A program made the position numbers and the translations under genes. Below, piece after piece: positions 39,385-50,569 of a stretch of DNA of 64,000 bases. Source of the DNA: Odiellus spinosus (taxonomy: Eukaryota; Arthropoda; Arachnida; Opiliones; Phalangiidae); contig OY987236.1 in NCBI GenBank assembly GCA_963920705.1, forward strand, positions 8,852,190 through 8,916,189, read 5' to 3'. The notes beneath the pieces were generated by a model. It was not told where the DNA came from, did no database searches, and was given only the letters and a program-made list of their open reading frames with translations. Each line of letters begins with the position of its first letter. Within the stretch, counting starts at the first letter, position 1.

Positions 39385-40340
39385 TTTATTCTTAAGCTTA
39401 ATTAAATCCTAAAACCCTTATTGTTAAGCCTAATTTAATCTTAAAACCTTTATTGTTAAGCCTAATTAAATCCTAAAAGCCTTATTAAACCTTAATAAAT
39501 TATTTTGTCATTGTTGTCGAAATTACTACTAAGCCTAAAGGAATTATTGCCTTTATTACTAAACATCCAATCAAATTCTTGCCGTTATTACTAAGCTTAA
39601 TCAAATTCTTGCCGTTATATTGCTAAGCCTAATCAAATTCTTGCCGTTATATTGCTAAGCCTAATCAAATTATTGGCGCTATTGCTAAGCCTAATCAAAT
39701 TCTTGCCGTTGTTGCTAAGCCTAATCAAATTCTTGCCGTTATTGCTAAGCCTAATCAAATTCTTGCCGTTATTGCTAAGCCTAATCATATTCTTGCAGTT
39801 ATTGCTAAGCCTAATCATATTCTTGCAGTTATTGCTAAGCCTAATCATATTCTTGCAGTTATTGCTAAGCCTAATCATATTCTTGCCGTTATTGCTAAGC
39901 CTAATCATATTCTTTCCGTTATTGCTAAGCCTAATCAAATAATTGCCGTTATATTGCTAAGCCTAATCAAATTCTTGCCGTTGTTGCTAAGCCTAATCAA
40001 ATTCTTGCCGTTATTGCTAAGCCTAATCAAATTCTCGCCGTTGTTGCTAAGCCTAATCAAATTCTTGCCGTTGTTGCTAAGCCTAATCAAATTCTTGCCG
40101 TTGTTGCTAAGCCTAATCAAATTCTTGCCGTTGTTGCTAAGCCTAATCAAATTCTTGCCGTTATTGCTAAGCCTAATCAAATTCTCGCCGTTATTGCTAA
40201 GCCTAATCAAATTCATGACGTTACTATTAATCCTAATCAAATTCATGGCGTTATTGTTAAGGCTAATCAAATATTATCTTTGCTTTAATCAAATTCATGA
40301 CGATATTACTAAGAATAATCAAATTCATACAGAAGATGCT
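39385..40340 (+). repeat. 30-bp minisatellite with degenerate left shoulder
   Basis: The unit is about 30 bp and contains GCTAAGCCTAATCAAATTC followed by TTGCCGTTATT. About 23 well-aligned copies run from about 39576 to 40270. A few units are 32 bp through an extra AT. The left shoulder (39385-39575) has looser units with TTAAGCCTAATTTAATC, and the right edge decays after 40215. Frames of 96-130 codons (LLLSLIKFLP plus strand, NNGKNLIRLS minus strand) are products of the 30-bp period. The AGCTAAGCCTA-type core also occurs in the TTAA foldbacks, so the array may derive from one. Confidence 0.9.
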
Positions 40341-41837
40341 TTATAAAGGGTTGCTAAACCTCATTAATGAGATAAATAATTCATAATAATATTGTTTCAC
40401 CTTCCCTTTTAGTTTATGAAATAGTTAACACGTAAGTTTAACCGCAAAAGAGCGTGACGAGATCAGATATCTTGACAGACATACCCTCACTTAGATCGAT
40501 CAAATTTAAATTCGTATATAATAAAAATGCCTACCCTCCTGGTAATCTGCCAATCAGGCTTGGAAAAGGAAATCGCAGAAGGTCAAAAGATGAAGTATGT
40601 AGGGTGTTAATTAGACCTATACTTCAAAAGAAATAAGAGATTTCAGGCTCTTGAAAATAGAAGTCGAAACGACGTCAATTTTCAAATTCAAAGGGCGCTT
40701 GAAATTGATTATGAATGGATTTTTATTTGCAAGATCATTTAATCATGTATTATAGGCCCGAATAATATAATACCAGTTCACATTTCACTACCACTAATTC
40801 GTCAAATAAACGACAGACATTTGGGGCTCAATTTGGTAGGATTTTACTTCGATAGTCCTATTTAAACACCCCATGGATTATTCTATCAGAATTTTGTTAT
40901 GGGACATTAATAGTAAAATTCAACCCTAAAGGTGAACGTAAAATATAATTTCAAATTTAATGAGTGGTTTCCAACCAAGCAATAAAATAAAATATCTTAA
41001 TTACATCCCAAGCTATCTTTCCATAAAGTTAGACAATAATTAGTAATCATCCTATATGATAGTAATTAAAGTTCATTCCATTAGGAATATTCAGCTAAAA
41101 CAAGTCTACACTGCCCTAAAACACGGAGGACTGCTTTGATTTTAAGCGCTGTACATGTCTCCAAGGGGTGCCACTAGGCGGCGTTAGTATTTCGTCTACA
41201 AGCCAAAGCTAAAATTTTGGCGGGAAAAAAATAAAATGTGCATCATCTTTTTTAAACGCCATTCACCAGGATAAGTTAATAGTTGGTTTAAAACTATTAA
41301 GCCTAAAACTAGGTGTAAGTCAATGCAACTTAAAATGTACTACGGATAGCCTTACTCAATGCTTTATACTTAAACTGACGATAATTTTAAGGATGGACGC
41401 TCACTCTGGTATATTTAATCACGGATGGGCAACTTGGCGGCTCTTGGGCGTCTTAAGTTTAAGTCTTGGTCTATAAGGAGGCAAAGTTTGGCGAAGTCTT
41501 GATAGTGAGATTGGAAGCGTCACGATTTAATTTGCCACGACGCGAGATCCATCAAGAGTTTCAAGAGCGAAAGAGAAAGAGAGGAGGGGCGTCTCGCGTT
41601 TAACTCCCCTTTTCCCGTAGAAATATGAACCAAACCAGATTTTTTATAACAATTATTTAAACGGGAATTTTATATTAAAAGGAGCGAACCTCCTTATTGT
41701 AATGCAAAGTGAATTTGAAATTACTAAATAATTTTATGAAACTTTCAGTCTTCAAATTACAGACTTTCCAAATACAGAACAGCACCGTAATCGTATTTGG
41801 CGCGAACTTGGATGAATCATGCCTTTTATTATTCATC
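40341..41837. other. Non-coding stretch
   Basis: No gene is recognised. The 60-codon plus-strand frame at 40454 ends without a splice or domain signal. The octamer AAGCCTAA occurs near 41300. Confidence 0.5.
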
Positions 41838-42330
41838 CAAGATGAAAACAACACCCAGTACCCAGACGTTTTGCACAAAAAATATATATACATACATTCC
41901 CATAATTATCCTCTTAAATATCTTATAAATTTAAAAACACTGCCTGGATTTAAAATAATTAGCACCGAGAATAAGCCCAAATAATATAACATTCTTGCCC
42001 CCCCCCCCAAAAAAGAACCGATTATGCCAAGGCTTAAGCCTAACTATAGAGCGCACTCACTTTATCTAATAATAGATATAAATGATTAATAAACTCACCA
42101 AAATATTAATAGATATAATACAGATTGAAGATAATCTCCTATGAATCACACAATGAAAACGTGAACCGGCTACTAGCAACCGTGGGCTCTCGCGAGTATA
42201 AAAAAATAAAACGCTGGCGCTTTTCTTTGACTCTCGTTTGCCCCGTAAACGGAAGTTCCGAAACTCGTCTAATTCGAGGCGGCAAAATATTGTGTGTGTG
42301 GGGTGGAGGGGGGGAAGAGAGGGAAAAGCC
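41838..42330. repeat. Local tandem duplication, copy R1
   Basis: Ordered matches to 42500-43040 include GACGTTTTGCA, CCAAGGCTTAAGCCTAAC, AAACTCACCAAAAT, the TCGCGAGTA block, and GCGCTTTTCTTTGACT followed by CCCCGTA. The offset grows from about 650 to 710 bases, so the copies differ by indels and substitutions. On the minus strand both copies keep TTTTGGTGAGTTT, a good splice-donor consensus, and a CTCGCGAG palindrome. A duplicated non-coding 5' exon or promoter is conceivable; a duplicated repeat is equally possible. Confidence 0.6.
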
Positions 42331-42499
42331 TTAACAATTGAGTCGAGATGTCTAAGATATAAAATTAAAATTCCGAGGATAAACTTAGTTAAATAATAAT
42401 CCTCCTTGATTAAAAAACCCCTGAAATACCTTGAAATAAAGGTCAAGATGAATAATAAAAACTATGATAGCTTTTAATATTAATCCAAGGTCAAATCAC

Positions 42500-43204
42500 C
42501 AAATATAGCACGAGTCCTAGACGTTTTGCAAAGAAAACTTTACATTTACCTTATTTTCCCCTTCCCTACTTTTTCCATAAAAAAAACCAACAGACAGTGC
42601 ATGGATTTCCAATAATTATCACAGAGAATAGGCCCAAGTATTAACTGGTACCTCGTTCGAAATATCATCCCCACAAACGAAAAGAAATTAGTATCCAAGG
42701 CTTAAGCCTAACAATCGCGGGCGCTCACCTGACCTAAAAGACAATCAATAAAAATTATAAATCACTAAAAAAACTCACCAAAATTCGTTAGACAGCCGAA
42801 AAATAAATCACTGATCACAAATATAACACGCAGATTGTACATAATCACGTATAAATCACAAAAACCAAACGTAAACCGGAGAGTAACAACCGTGAGTCCT
42901 CGCGAGTAGAAAGAAACTAACATGTGGGCGCTTTTCTTTGACTTTCCTTTACCCCGTAGACAGAACTCATCTATTTTCAGGCGGGTCTATTTTTGAGGCG
43001 GCGAGTAGGGGGGGACTGAGGTAAAAAATGCCCTGAAAATCGAGGAGATATTTCTAGTTTTTTAAATTATTCTGCATCTAAAGAAAGATTATTTAGCTAT
43101 TATTTTTAACTAACGATAATTATGCTATATTAAATATGGAAAGTATGATTGCTTAGTCTGTAGATACAGGTTAATTAAATGCAGAAATAATTATATTAAA
43201 AATA
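42500..43204. repeat. Local tandem duplication, copy R2
   Basis: This is the second copy of the 41838-42330 segment, extended on the right. Its right part (42902-43204, from GCGAGTAGAAAGAA) is itself duplicated at 43207-43505. The donor-like CTCACC word is at 42774-42779. Confidence 0.6.
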
Positions 43205-43505
43205 TTGCGAGTAGAAAGAAAGCAAGATGTGGGTGCTTTTCTTTGACTTTTGTTCACCCCTAAGAGAGAACTCATCTATTTTCAGGCGGGTCTATTTTTG
43301 AGGCAGCGACTAGGGGGGACTGAGGTAAAAATGCCCTGAAAATTGAGGAGATATTTCTAGGTTTTTAAAATATTCTGCATGGAAAGAAAGATTATTTAGA
43401 ACATGTTTTTACTAACGATAATTATGCTATATTAAATATGGAAATTATGATTGCTTTAGTCTGTAGATACATGTTAACTAAATGCAGAAATAATTAAAAA
43501 TATTG
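43205..43505. repeat. Tandem duplication of the right part of R2
   Basis: About 300 bp repeat the preceding segment at an offset of about 305 bases with few differences: GCGAGTAGAAAGAA, TCATCTATTTTCAGGCGGG, GGGGGGACTGAGGTAAAAA, GAGGAGATATTTCTAG and ACTAACGATAATTATGC all recur in order. This younger duplication sits next to the older R1/R2 pair. Confidence 0.8.
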
Positions 43506-46500
43506 CAAATAAAATTAAATAGGCGATGTAAATATTTAATAATTAAAACTTAAGTATTCTAATTATCATATACTGCAAATTATTTCGATTAAATTAATTA
43601 TCGTACTATAATTTACTATATTAAAGTACGGTTAATAATTTAAATTGCTTAATTAAAAGTAATAGTACAGTCTTAGAACAATAATTTATTACTTAAGTCT
43701 TATGTAATGTAATTAATATATAATGACCTTGAAACTAAAGGTTATCAAGAACTAATTTTGTATATTTTTAATTCAATATAATGATAATTAAATTTAATAT
43801 TGATTTATAAAATTAATAAATAAATAAATAATGAATAAAAAATTAACTAAATCGTTACTATCTGCATAAAACAGAGGTTTTGAACTAGTGACGTCAGATA
43901 TTTAAGGAAACACCCGTCAAAAACAGTAAGATCATAAATTAATTCATTCTCTTTCGTGATGAATAAATTTATGGGAAAAATTAGTAACACAAACATTAAA
44001 TTCTAACAACCAAATTAAGGCAAACCATATTTTTTATTAAAAGATGGTGCCTGTGGTTAAGATAATCAGGGGGAATGGGGGCTAACCTAGGGGGTGACTA
44101 AAATGGCAAAAGCGTTATAATTTCTCTCCGTTTCTTTTTTATCGAATTAATCATACGTAATTAGCGGCCTGTCGAGTATCTAGAGCGCTAATTAATCTAC
44201 TTGACCTCCGCTTCTTAGGCCTCTTATTAACACCCACAAGAACCTTATATTAACGCTTTCTCCACGCCAAAAAAACCCAAGAGAAACTAATAGCGCTAAA
44301 GATACACACTACGACAAAAAGGGGTCGCCAAAGTTTATGCCCTATTTTTTTAAAGAGAAACTGAAACAATAAGTTACTTTATGACACTAATCCATAACCA
44401 TTATAGACTTTAGGTTATCTGGCATGTAACTTAATCCACGATTAAAATTAATTCCTTGGCCGATTTTATAATAGGTTGACAACTAACCCTAAAAGCTCCT
44501 ATGAACAAAGAGTCCATTTGGTCTGGTTCCAAGAGATACGAGGTGTAATTAAAGTTCATCAACGTACCGCGACTAATTTAAGGATTGCTATTTTTGTCTA
44601 CGATATGTTTTTCTTAATTATTAATGAAGACAGTCTCTGTCCGAATTCGTAACACATATATTATCACTGAAACTAGACCAGATGGAGACAAAGTTCATCT
44701 AGGGTAACGTGCAAGAACAATGAAATTTAAACCAATAGATGAGACACTTCAATTGGCACAATCGAACAAGTTGTTCCAAGTAGTTTAGAGTCATACTTAT
44801 AATATATTTTGTGGGCAAAGGGCGCTTAATTGGGGGTCATAAAAAACAACTTTGCGAATTCTAGTTCCCTTCGCAATTTTCAAACAAAAATGAAATGCCG
44901 TCTGCTCATTTTGTAAGGAATTAAATTGCAAGAGCGGTGAGGCTGTACGATATTTCCTAGGGGCTTTTTCTGAACTGTTTTAACCCCTGGTCAACGTATC
45001 AGTATGTTCGAAAATTAACAAAACTATCTATTTCCAATTAAAGTTATCATCAAACTCCATCAAAAAGTACTTAAATCCTCTCTTTAATTAACCGTAAAAC
45101 ACATGGTTTCGAAATCAATTTTATAGAGTTAAGATCGCGGTGTAAAAGGTTTTTGGACTAATAAAAACCAATATCCAACTCCAAAGTATCATTGGACCAC
45201 AAATAATGATCCCTATTAAAGGAAAAACACCCATTTGAATCAGTTACGTACACTCATCATTAAAGGGCGGGTGAAGAGGAAATAAAGTGTTTGCTTATTA
45301 AATAAATAATTCAGGTAACCTCCCACTAAAAGGAGAACCTTCGACTAATCAAAAGACGTCCCACCTTTGGCTTAATAAAATCCAGGCGACACGTGCTGCG
45401 GAACACTCTTTTAATCGCGTGAACGGGCGTATAACAGCGCGTGCCACGGTTATTTTGTGAAGCCAAAGTTGGTGGAGTCTTTTGATTGGTCGAACGGTCT
45501 ACATTTTAATTAAATTACACACAATCTGAATCTTTTTGCTCAATTCAGAGAGGACAAAAAAAAATAACTTTGTTTTCCTCTTCATCATCCAGTTAAATAG
45601 AGCTACAGTACCTTTAATAAAAAACAAAAAAGGGGGAAATTAAACGCTTATAATCTAAGTACTGCTATTATCCTTTTGTCTAAAACGAGTTTACACAATG
45701 AGAGGAGCTAAAGCGGATTAATACGCAACGTAAAACTTCTTAGGAAAGAAAATAGTCGTTGTCAACTTCTCAATTATATAATCTTGATCGAAAAATCGTG
45801 CAAATATTAAATAGACGGTGAAGAAAAAGAAGATCATTATTAATAAAAAAATCCGCGAAAAAACGATTATGTAACGGGTTAAATAATTACTCCGTGCGCT
45901 AATTATCGTGGCATCCCCCAGCCCTTTCTTAATTTCGTGAAACAGGAGAAGATATCTAGCGTATCCTAAAATGGTATAACTTGAAAGGTATGATGAAAAG
46001 GACTCATTAATTAAAAAGTAATTAAAGAATGTGCCTTGAGTAAAAAGTGTTATAAATGTGTTGCAAAAATGTTAGGCTTAGCGGAGTTTGAAAATAAATA
46101 AACTGGATAATGCAAAAAAAAAGTGTCTTGCATGGCCATGGAAATAATTAACTAATAATTAACTAATTTATAAAAAAGGGAATCATTCTTTAATTAAAAT
46201 TATTATACATCCCTTTTCATATTCGCTTTAAATTATAATAGACGGCTTGATGATGTATGTCCGTGCACGAATAAAACCCTAATGTTATTTGGTAAGAAGA
46301 TAAACTATATTAGGTAAGTTGACCCTTAGATATCCATTAAACTCTAAACGTTTAAATTTATTCGGTATTGGTAGATGGACAAACTCGAGGCGTTGGTCTC
46401 TCGTAGGAACATTATTACGGAATAGGAGGAGAAATTTAGTGAAGAGATTTTTACAGGGTGTGTGTGGGGTTTGGATTATATAGTAAGAAGGAAAAAAAAT

Positions 46501-46823
46501 GATTCGTTGGACCTTAATGTTGGGATAATTTACATGCTGGGCGATAGGGAGTCCTGCCCATCGTAAAGAAATAGCCGCCAAAGGGGCCCTTGATAATAGG
46601 ACTATTAAAATACGGAAAATTATTACAGATACGTGACGACCCCCTCCCCGAAAAGAAAAAAACCCACCGCGTGTGATGTAACTATTCTTGAACATAGTTT
46701 TAAAAGGCAAGCCACTGGTTATGTTAAATATTTACAAGGTGGATAGAACAACTAAGTTAACATCTAGTGACCACATACACTGAGAAGTTTATGAACAAGG
46801 CACTTTAACTACTCCATTAGTAG
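43506..46823. other. Non-coding stretch
   Basis: 43510-43860 is extremely AT-rich. One CRE palindrome TGACGTCA lies at 43889-43896 and one dispersed motif at 45713-45737. The 141-codon minus-strand frame at 46285-46710 is the longest frame outside repeats but has no domain, no splice context and no convincing coding character, so I do not call it. Confidence 0.45.
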
Positions 46824-47232
46824 TTAAAGGCTGAATGCAACCTAACAACAATTTTTTGTCGTTCAAAAAAAGTACAAACAAATATTAAACTAAAAATAAA
46901 TTTTAAAATTACCCAGAAAATAGGCTTAGCTGGATTCATGGAGATCTATAATTTCTTCGCACTGAAGAGTCAGCGACCAATGAGAAAAGGTCGGTTATTA
47001 AGGCGAGATCTCCATGAGACTTTCAATAACAATCGATTGGTCGTTGACCCATCAAAACCAAAAAAATTCAGTATCTCCATGAATCCAGCTAAGCCTATTT
47101 TCCGGGTAAAAGCTTTAAATTCATTTCTAGTTTAAAATTTGTTTGTAATTTTTTTACTGGTGTATTAGGCTTATTTAAACGATAAAGAATCAATTGAAAA
47201 TAACTTGTTTTTAGATTGCATTCTCGTTTTAA
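46824..47232 (+). mobile_element. TTAA-flanked foldback MITE, 409 bp
   Basis: TTAA at 46824-46827 and 47229-47232 bounds it. The left end reads AGGCTGAATGCAACCTAA and the right end, on the other strand, CGAGAATGCAATCTAA. Both arms carry TAGGCTTAGCTGGATTCATG, and each is followed by a word for AACGACCAAT or GCGACCAAT. The arms are about 180 bases and the family is the same as 33077-33439, so the two copies support each other. The open frame across the centre is a by-product. Confidence 0.8.
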
Positions 47233-48624
47233 ATCTAAAGTCTCAGCTACTTTCAAAGACTCGGCAGACACGCAAGAGGTTTTATTAGTTACGCATTTGA
47301 TGACGCCATAATATCGTCATTATTTGATACTTTTATTGATCCTATTGACATACGTGTCTTAATTGTCCTAAATCTTAAAATTGTTAATTACTAACAACAC
47401 CATGGCAATTTTTCTTGTTAAATAATTAAAGGTTTAAATTTTGTAGTTTAAAATAATTGGATGTTTTCTATTCGGTAATTCTTACGTAGTTTCCATTAAT
47501 TCTAATACTATTATACTAGAAAACTTTACACTCTTAACATTCTCGCTCCATTACACTTCATCGTGATGTAACATTTACCACAAGCTCGCCTAAAATTAGA
47601 TTCTTAAAGGTACCACAGCAGCACGTCAAAAAAAAGGCCGCGGCCGGGGTCTAAGAATAATTATATTAGATTCAATTACCGGCGCGCCACAACGTACAAA
47701 AATGGAGGAGTTTTCTACGGTCAAATGGACTTAGGTTTAAAATTACCGAGTAATAAAAAGTTATAATAAACCCTTAAGAGCCTTCCAGGATGAAAAAGAA
47801 ATAGGTAGGAGGAATTATTTTTCATTTTGGTCAATTTAAAAGGCCGCATCTAGAAGAGAAAAAAAAAAGTATCTTTATCTTCCACGTATGTCCGAGATAC
47901 GGGGATGGGTTAGAGTTTTGTAATTTTTCATTTTTATTTTTTTTTAAATTTGAAAAAGAAAGAAAGCACGCGTTCGCTTGTCTTTTATTAAATAGCCTCA
48001 CGCATTTAGATAGTTGATTGCAATTATATTTACCGACTATATAGAGAGATGGTAAGAGCCGGTTTCCCTAAAGCTTAGTCCCCCAAAATTAAAAATCTCG
48101 CAGCCAAGAGATTAAAATGAAGAATATCTCCGAGAAGGGGGAGCCGAAAGAATTTAAAACTGAAAGGGAAAGTTAAACGCGCAAAGTTTAAAATGATAGA
48201 TTTTCAAAATTCGGAATCATTTATACGAGGAAGATTTATATTTCATAGGAAGAGATTAGTTACAATCGAATGGTCTCGTATGGCGCAGTATTTGAAGTCT
48301 CGAACACTGTGTTTCTTATCAAGAATATATTTAATTAAATATCAGAGAGAATAAACAAGAATAATACACAATTTTCATTGGATATTTGAAAAAAAGGCAG
48401 AATTATTTTCCCGCGTAATTCAATTCAGTTCAGTTCGAAACTATTTATTTACAACATACATCATTTTAGCATTACCTATGGCGCCATACCAGACGCTCTG
48501 AAACCTTTTATTCTTACACAAGAATCTGTCTTGGAGGTATTTCCAAGTAAATCGGTTTATTGTTCCCCAATATGATACGATCTTTTGTTTCGTCATTCGG
48601 GTCATGACGCAAATTTGCGAAACC
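47233..48624. other. Non-coding stretch with a small GC cluster
   Basis: At 47635-47690 the palindromes GGCCGCGGCC and GGCGCGCC lie within about 55 bases of each other in otherwise AT-rich DNA. No gene is seen. Confidence 0.45.
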
Positions 48625-49056
48625 AATAACAGGGTTCATACAACTTTTGCGACACCCATTTTCTCCAAAATTTCCAGGTTTTCCACAAATATTTCCTCGA
48701 TATTTCCCTGAAATTTCCAGGTCCAATACTAAACTATCCACTTTTAATTTATATTTTTTCTCGCCTGACAGGTTCATTCTTCGTAAATTATTTATTACCC
48801 ACTTCAGTCTATAAAATGGAGTAATAACATTGGTACACCCTGTAGTGGTTTTTAGAATATTTGATGAAACAACCCATAATTTAGACCAAATATGCCCAAA
48901 CACAAATTTCCCTGGATTTAAATATTATTAAATATCCCTGAAATTCCCCTGGATTTAAGTATTTTTAAATTTACCTGAAATTCCCGTGAATTTTTAGGCT
49001 TTAATTCATTTCCCTGAGATTTCTAGGTTTTCCAGGTTTGTATGAACCCTGAATAA
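48625..49056 (+). mobile_element. CAGGGTT-ended MITE, 422 bp, 5-bp TSD
   Basis: Perfect 14-bp terminal repeats CAGGGTTCATACAA (48630-48643) and TTGTATGAACCCTG (49038-49051) are flanked by AATAA on each side (48625-48629 and 49052-49056). The interior repeats TTTCCCTGAAATTTCCAGGT words near both ends. It shares the CAGGGTT start, 5-bp duplication length and internal vocabulary with 26890-27201, but positions 8-10 and 14 of the terminal repeat differ. The 129-codon minus-strand frame is inside the element and not a gene. Confidence 0.85.
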
Positions 49057-49469
49057 GATAAATAATTCATTCATTCTCTCTAATTAAATTAATTAATTAA
49101 CTGACTGCATAAAACTCAACCACATAAAACGTATTTTTTTTTTTTTGATATTTCGGTAACCCTTTAAAGTGTAAAATCTTTTAGATTGAAAACGGGAAAG
49201 AGATGACTGATGAATTATTTTTTAAGTCATACGCTAAGTTCATTCTTCAAAGTCGTATCACAGATTCTGCAGTCATCATCCCAAGAAAAAAAGCTTTAAA
49301 GAGTATTATACCTACGCTTAAGTTTTAAGTATATTAAAAATAAAAAATATATATATTCTGGGTATAATCTCCTCAAATATTAAAATCCTCGTTCTTGGTT
49401 CATTTCATGCAAATTACTTTTTTTTTCTTCCCTTTCTATACCTTGATCCTTTAGGATTTTAGCTTGGTC
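49057..49469. other. Non-coding stretch
   Basis: AT-rich, with homopolymer A/T runs near 49134-49147; nothing recognised. Confidence 0.5.
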
Positions 49470-49716
49470 TTTTAATTGAGTCATCAATATCCTTTGGAGG
49501 ACCCGTTTTTCGGGGTGGAAGGGAGACCCACCAAACCGATTCGAGTCTTCGAGAGACTGCGGTGGGTAAGGGATATAAGGGTACGGCAACTCAGTGCCTT
49601 TGGCTGTATATATTTCAATGGAGAAATAATACCTTGTGCCAACATACTACACGATTCTGACTGAAAAACTTTAGGCGGCCCACACAACACGTTTCCAAAA
49701 AAAAAAAAAAAAAAAA
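49470..49716 (+). other. GC-richer patch ending in (A)20, possible retrocopy fragment
   Basis: About 220 bp of mixed composition ends in an uninterrupted run of 20 A (49697-49716). It is open in one plus frame (62 codons) and two minus frames. On the minus strand a pyrimidine-rich CCTTATATCCCTTACCCACCGCAG-type acceptor would lead into a lysine/glutamate-rich tail (QLKDQAKILKDQG onward) ending at 49380. The poly(A) end argues for plus-strand retroposition; the minus frame argues for an old coding exon. I recognise no family and no flanking duplication. Confidence 0.25.
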
Positions 49717-50569
49717 TTATATCGAAAAATGCCAGGCGGTTTTTTTTTATACACGAATAAGAAAAAGAACTACAAGGATATTTTAACGTTCTAAGTGGGG
49801 ATGAAATTGGGATTTTTTGGCATAATGGGGTGCAAAATCAATACCCACGCCAAAATTCCGTCGAAACTAACACGCACTAAATCTTCTATTGGAATTACAT
49901 TGGTTCAATCAAATTTAAAGAAGGTCGAATTTTACTATTTTTGCTATTTAATTTCTTCAATAAGTCATTTATAGCTAGGCTTAAGAAACTAGTTGAAATG
50001 GTTCAGGAAACACGTGACCAAAATACAGAGAGAATTAAGTTGACCTTCTAATTACGATTCTTTATAGAATGAGGTATTGTTTTACAAAAATTTAAATGTA
50101 TACACGTACATTTTAAAAAGTTTTTTTGAGAGATAAAAATAATTTCGTTGCAATGGGAAATATTTTGAGAATAAATGTTGGAACAATTAAATTTAAATAC
50201 TGTTCACATTGACGCTAATAAGTAATTAGAAAAGGTTTTAATTTCCTACCATTTTCATACTTTCAAAAATTAACTTTAGTCTTAAATTCCCAAACATTTT
50301 TCCCAAAGTTTAAGCAATATTTTATATTTTGAGAACCTTAAGCCAGATTTTTTTAAAACTAAATGGGTTTCCTTAAGTACCTGAGATCATACAAGTAATT
50401 CTTATGACTTTTAATAAACCAGATATTAAATTGTATTACAGTATATTTTATAAATCATATCTAGAGTCAAGAGTCATTTAATATCTCATGACCAAACTAA
50501 ACTACTCGTATATTTGAAGCACCATTAACATTTTGACCATACCCTACTAAGAATATCAACCATGCAGTT
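49717..50569. other. Non-coding stretch
   Basis: AT-rich, nothing recognised between the poly(A) run and the Harbinger element. Confidence 0.5.

Noticed and set aside
18237-40340. CRISPR-like arrays at 18.2 and 39.6 kb
   Set aside because: Units are contiguous with no unique spacers, there are no cas genes, and the window is eukaryotic.
39633-40346. Four repeat-protein frames of 96-130 codons on both strands
   Set aside because: They are by-products of the 30-bp minisatellite.
42066-42446. 126-codon minus-strand frame
   Set aside because: It lies in the tandem duplication copy R1 and is not preserved in copy R2.
46285-46710. 141-codon minus-strand frame
   Set aside because: Longest frame outside repeats, but it has no domain, no splice context and AT-biased composition; length is plausible by chance in 64 kb.
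48514-48903. 129-codon minus-strand frame
   Set aside because: It overlaps the CAGGGTT element at 48630-49051 and reads its repeat words.
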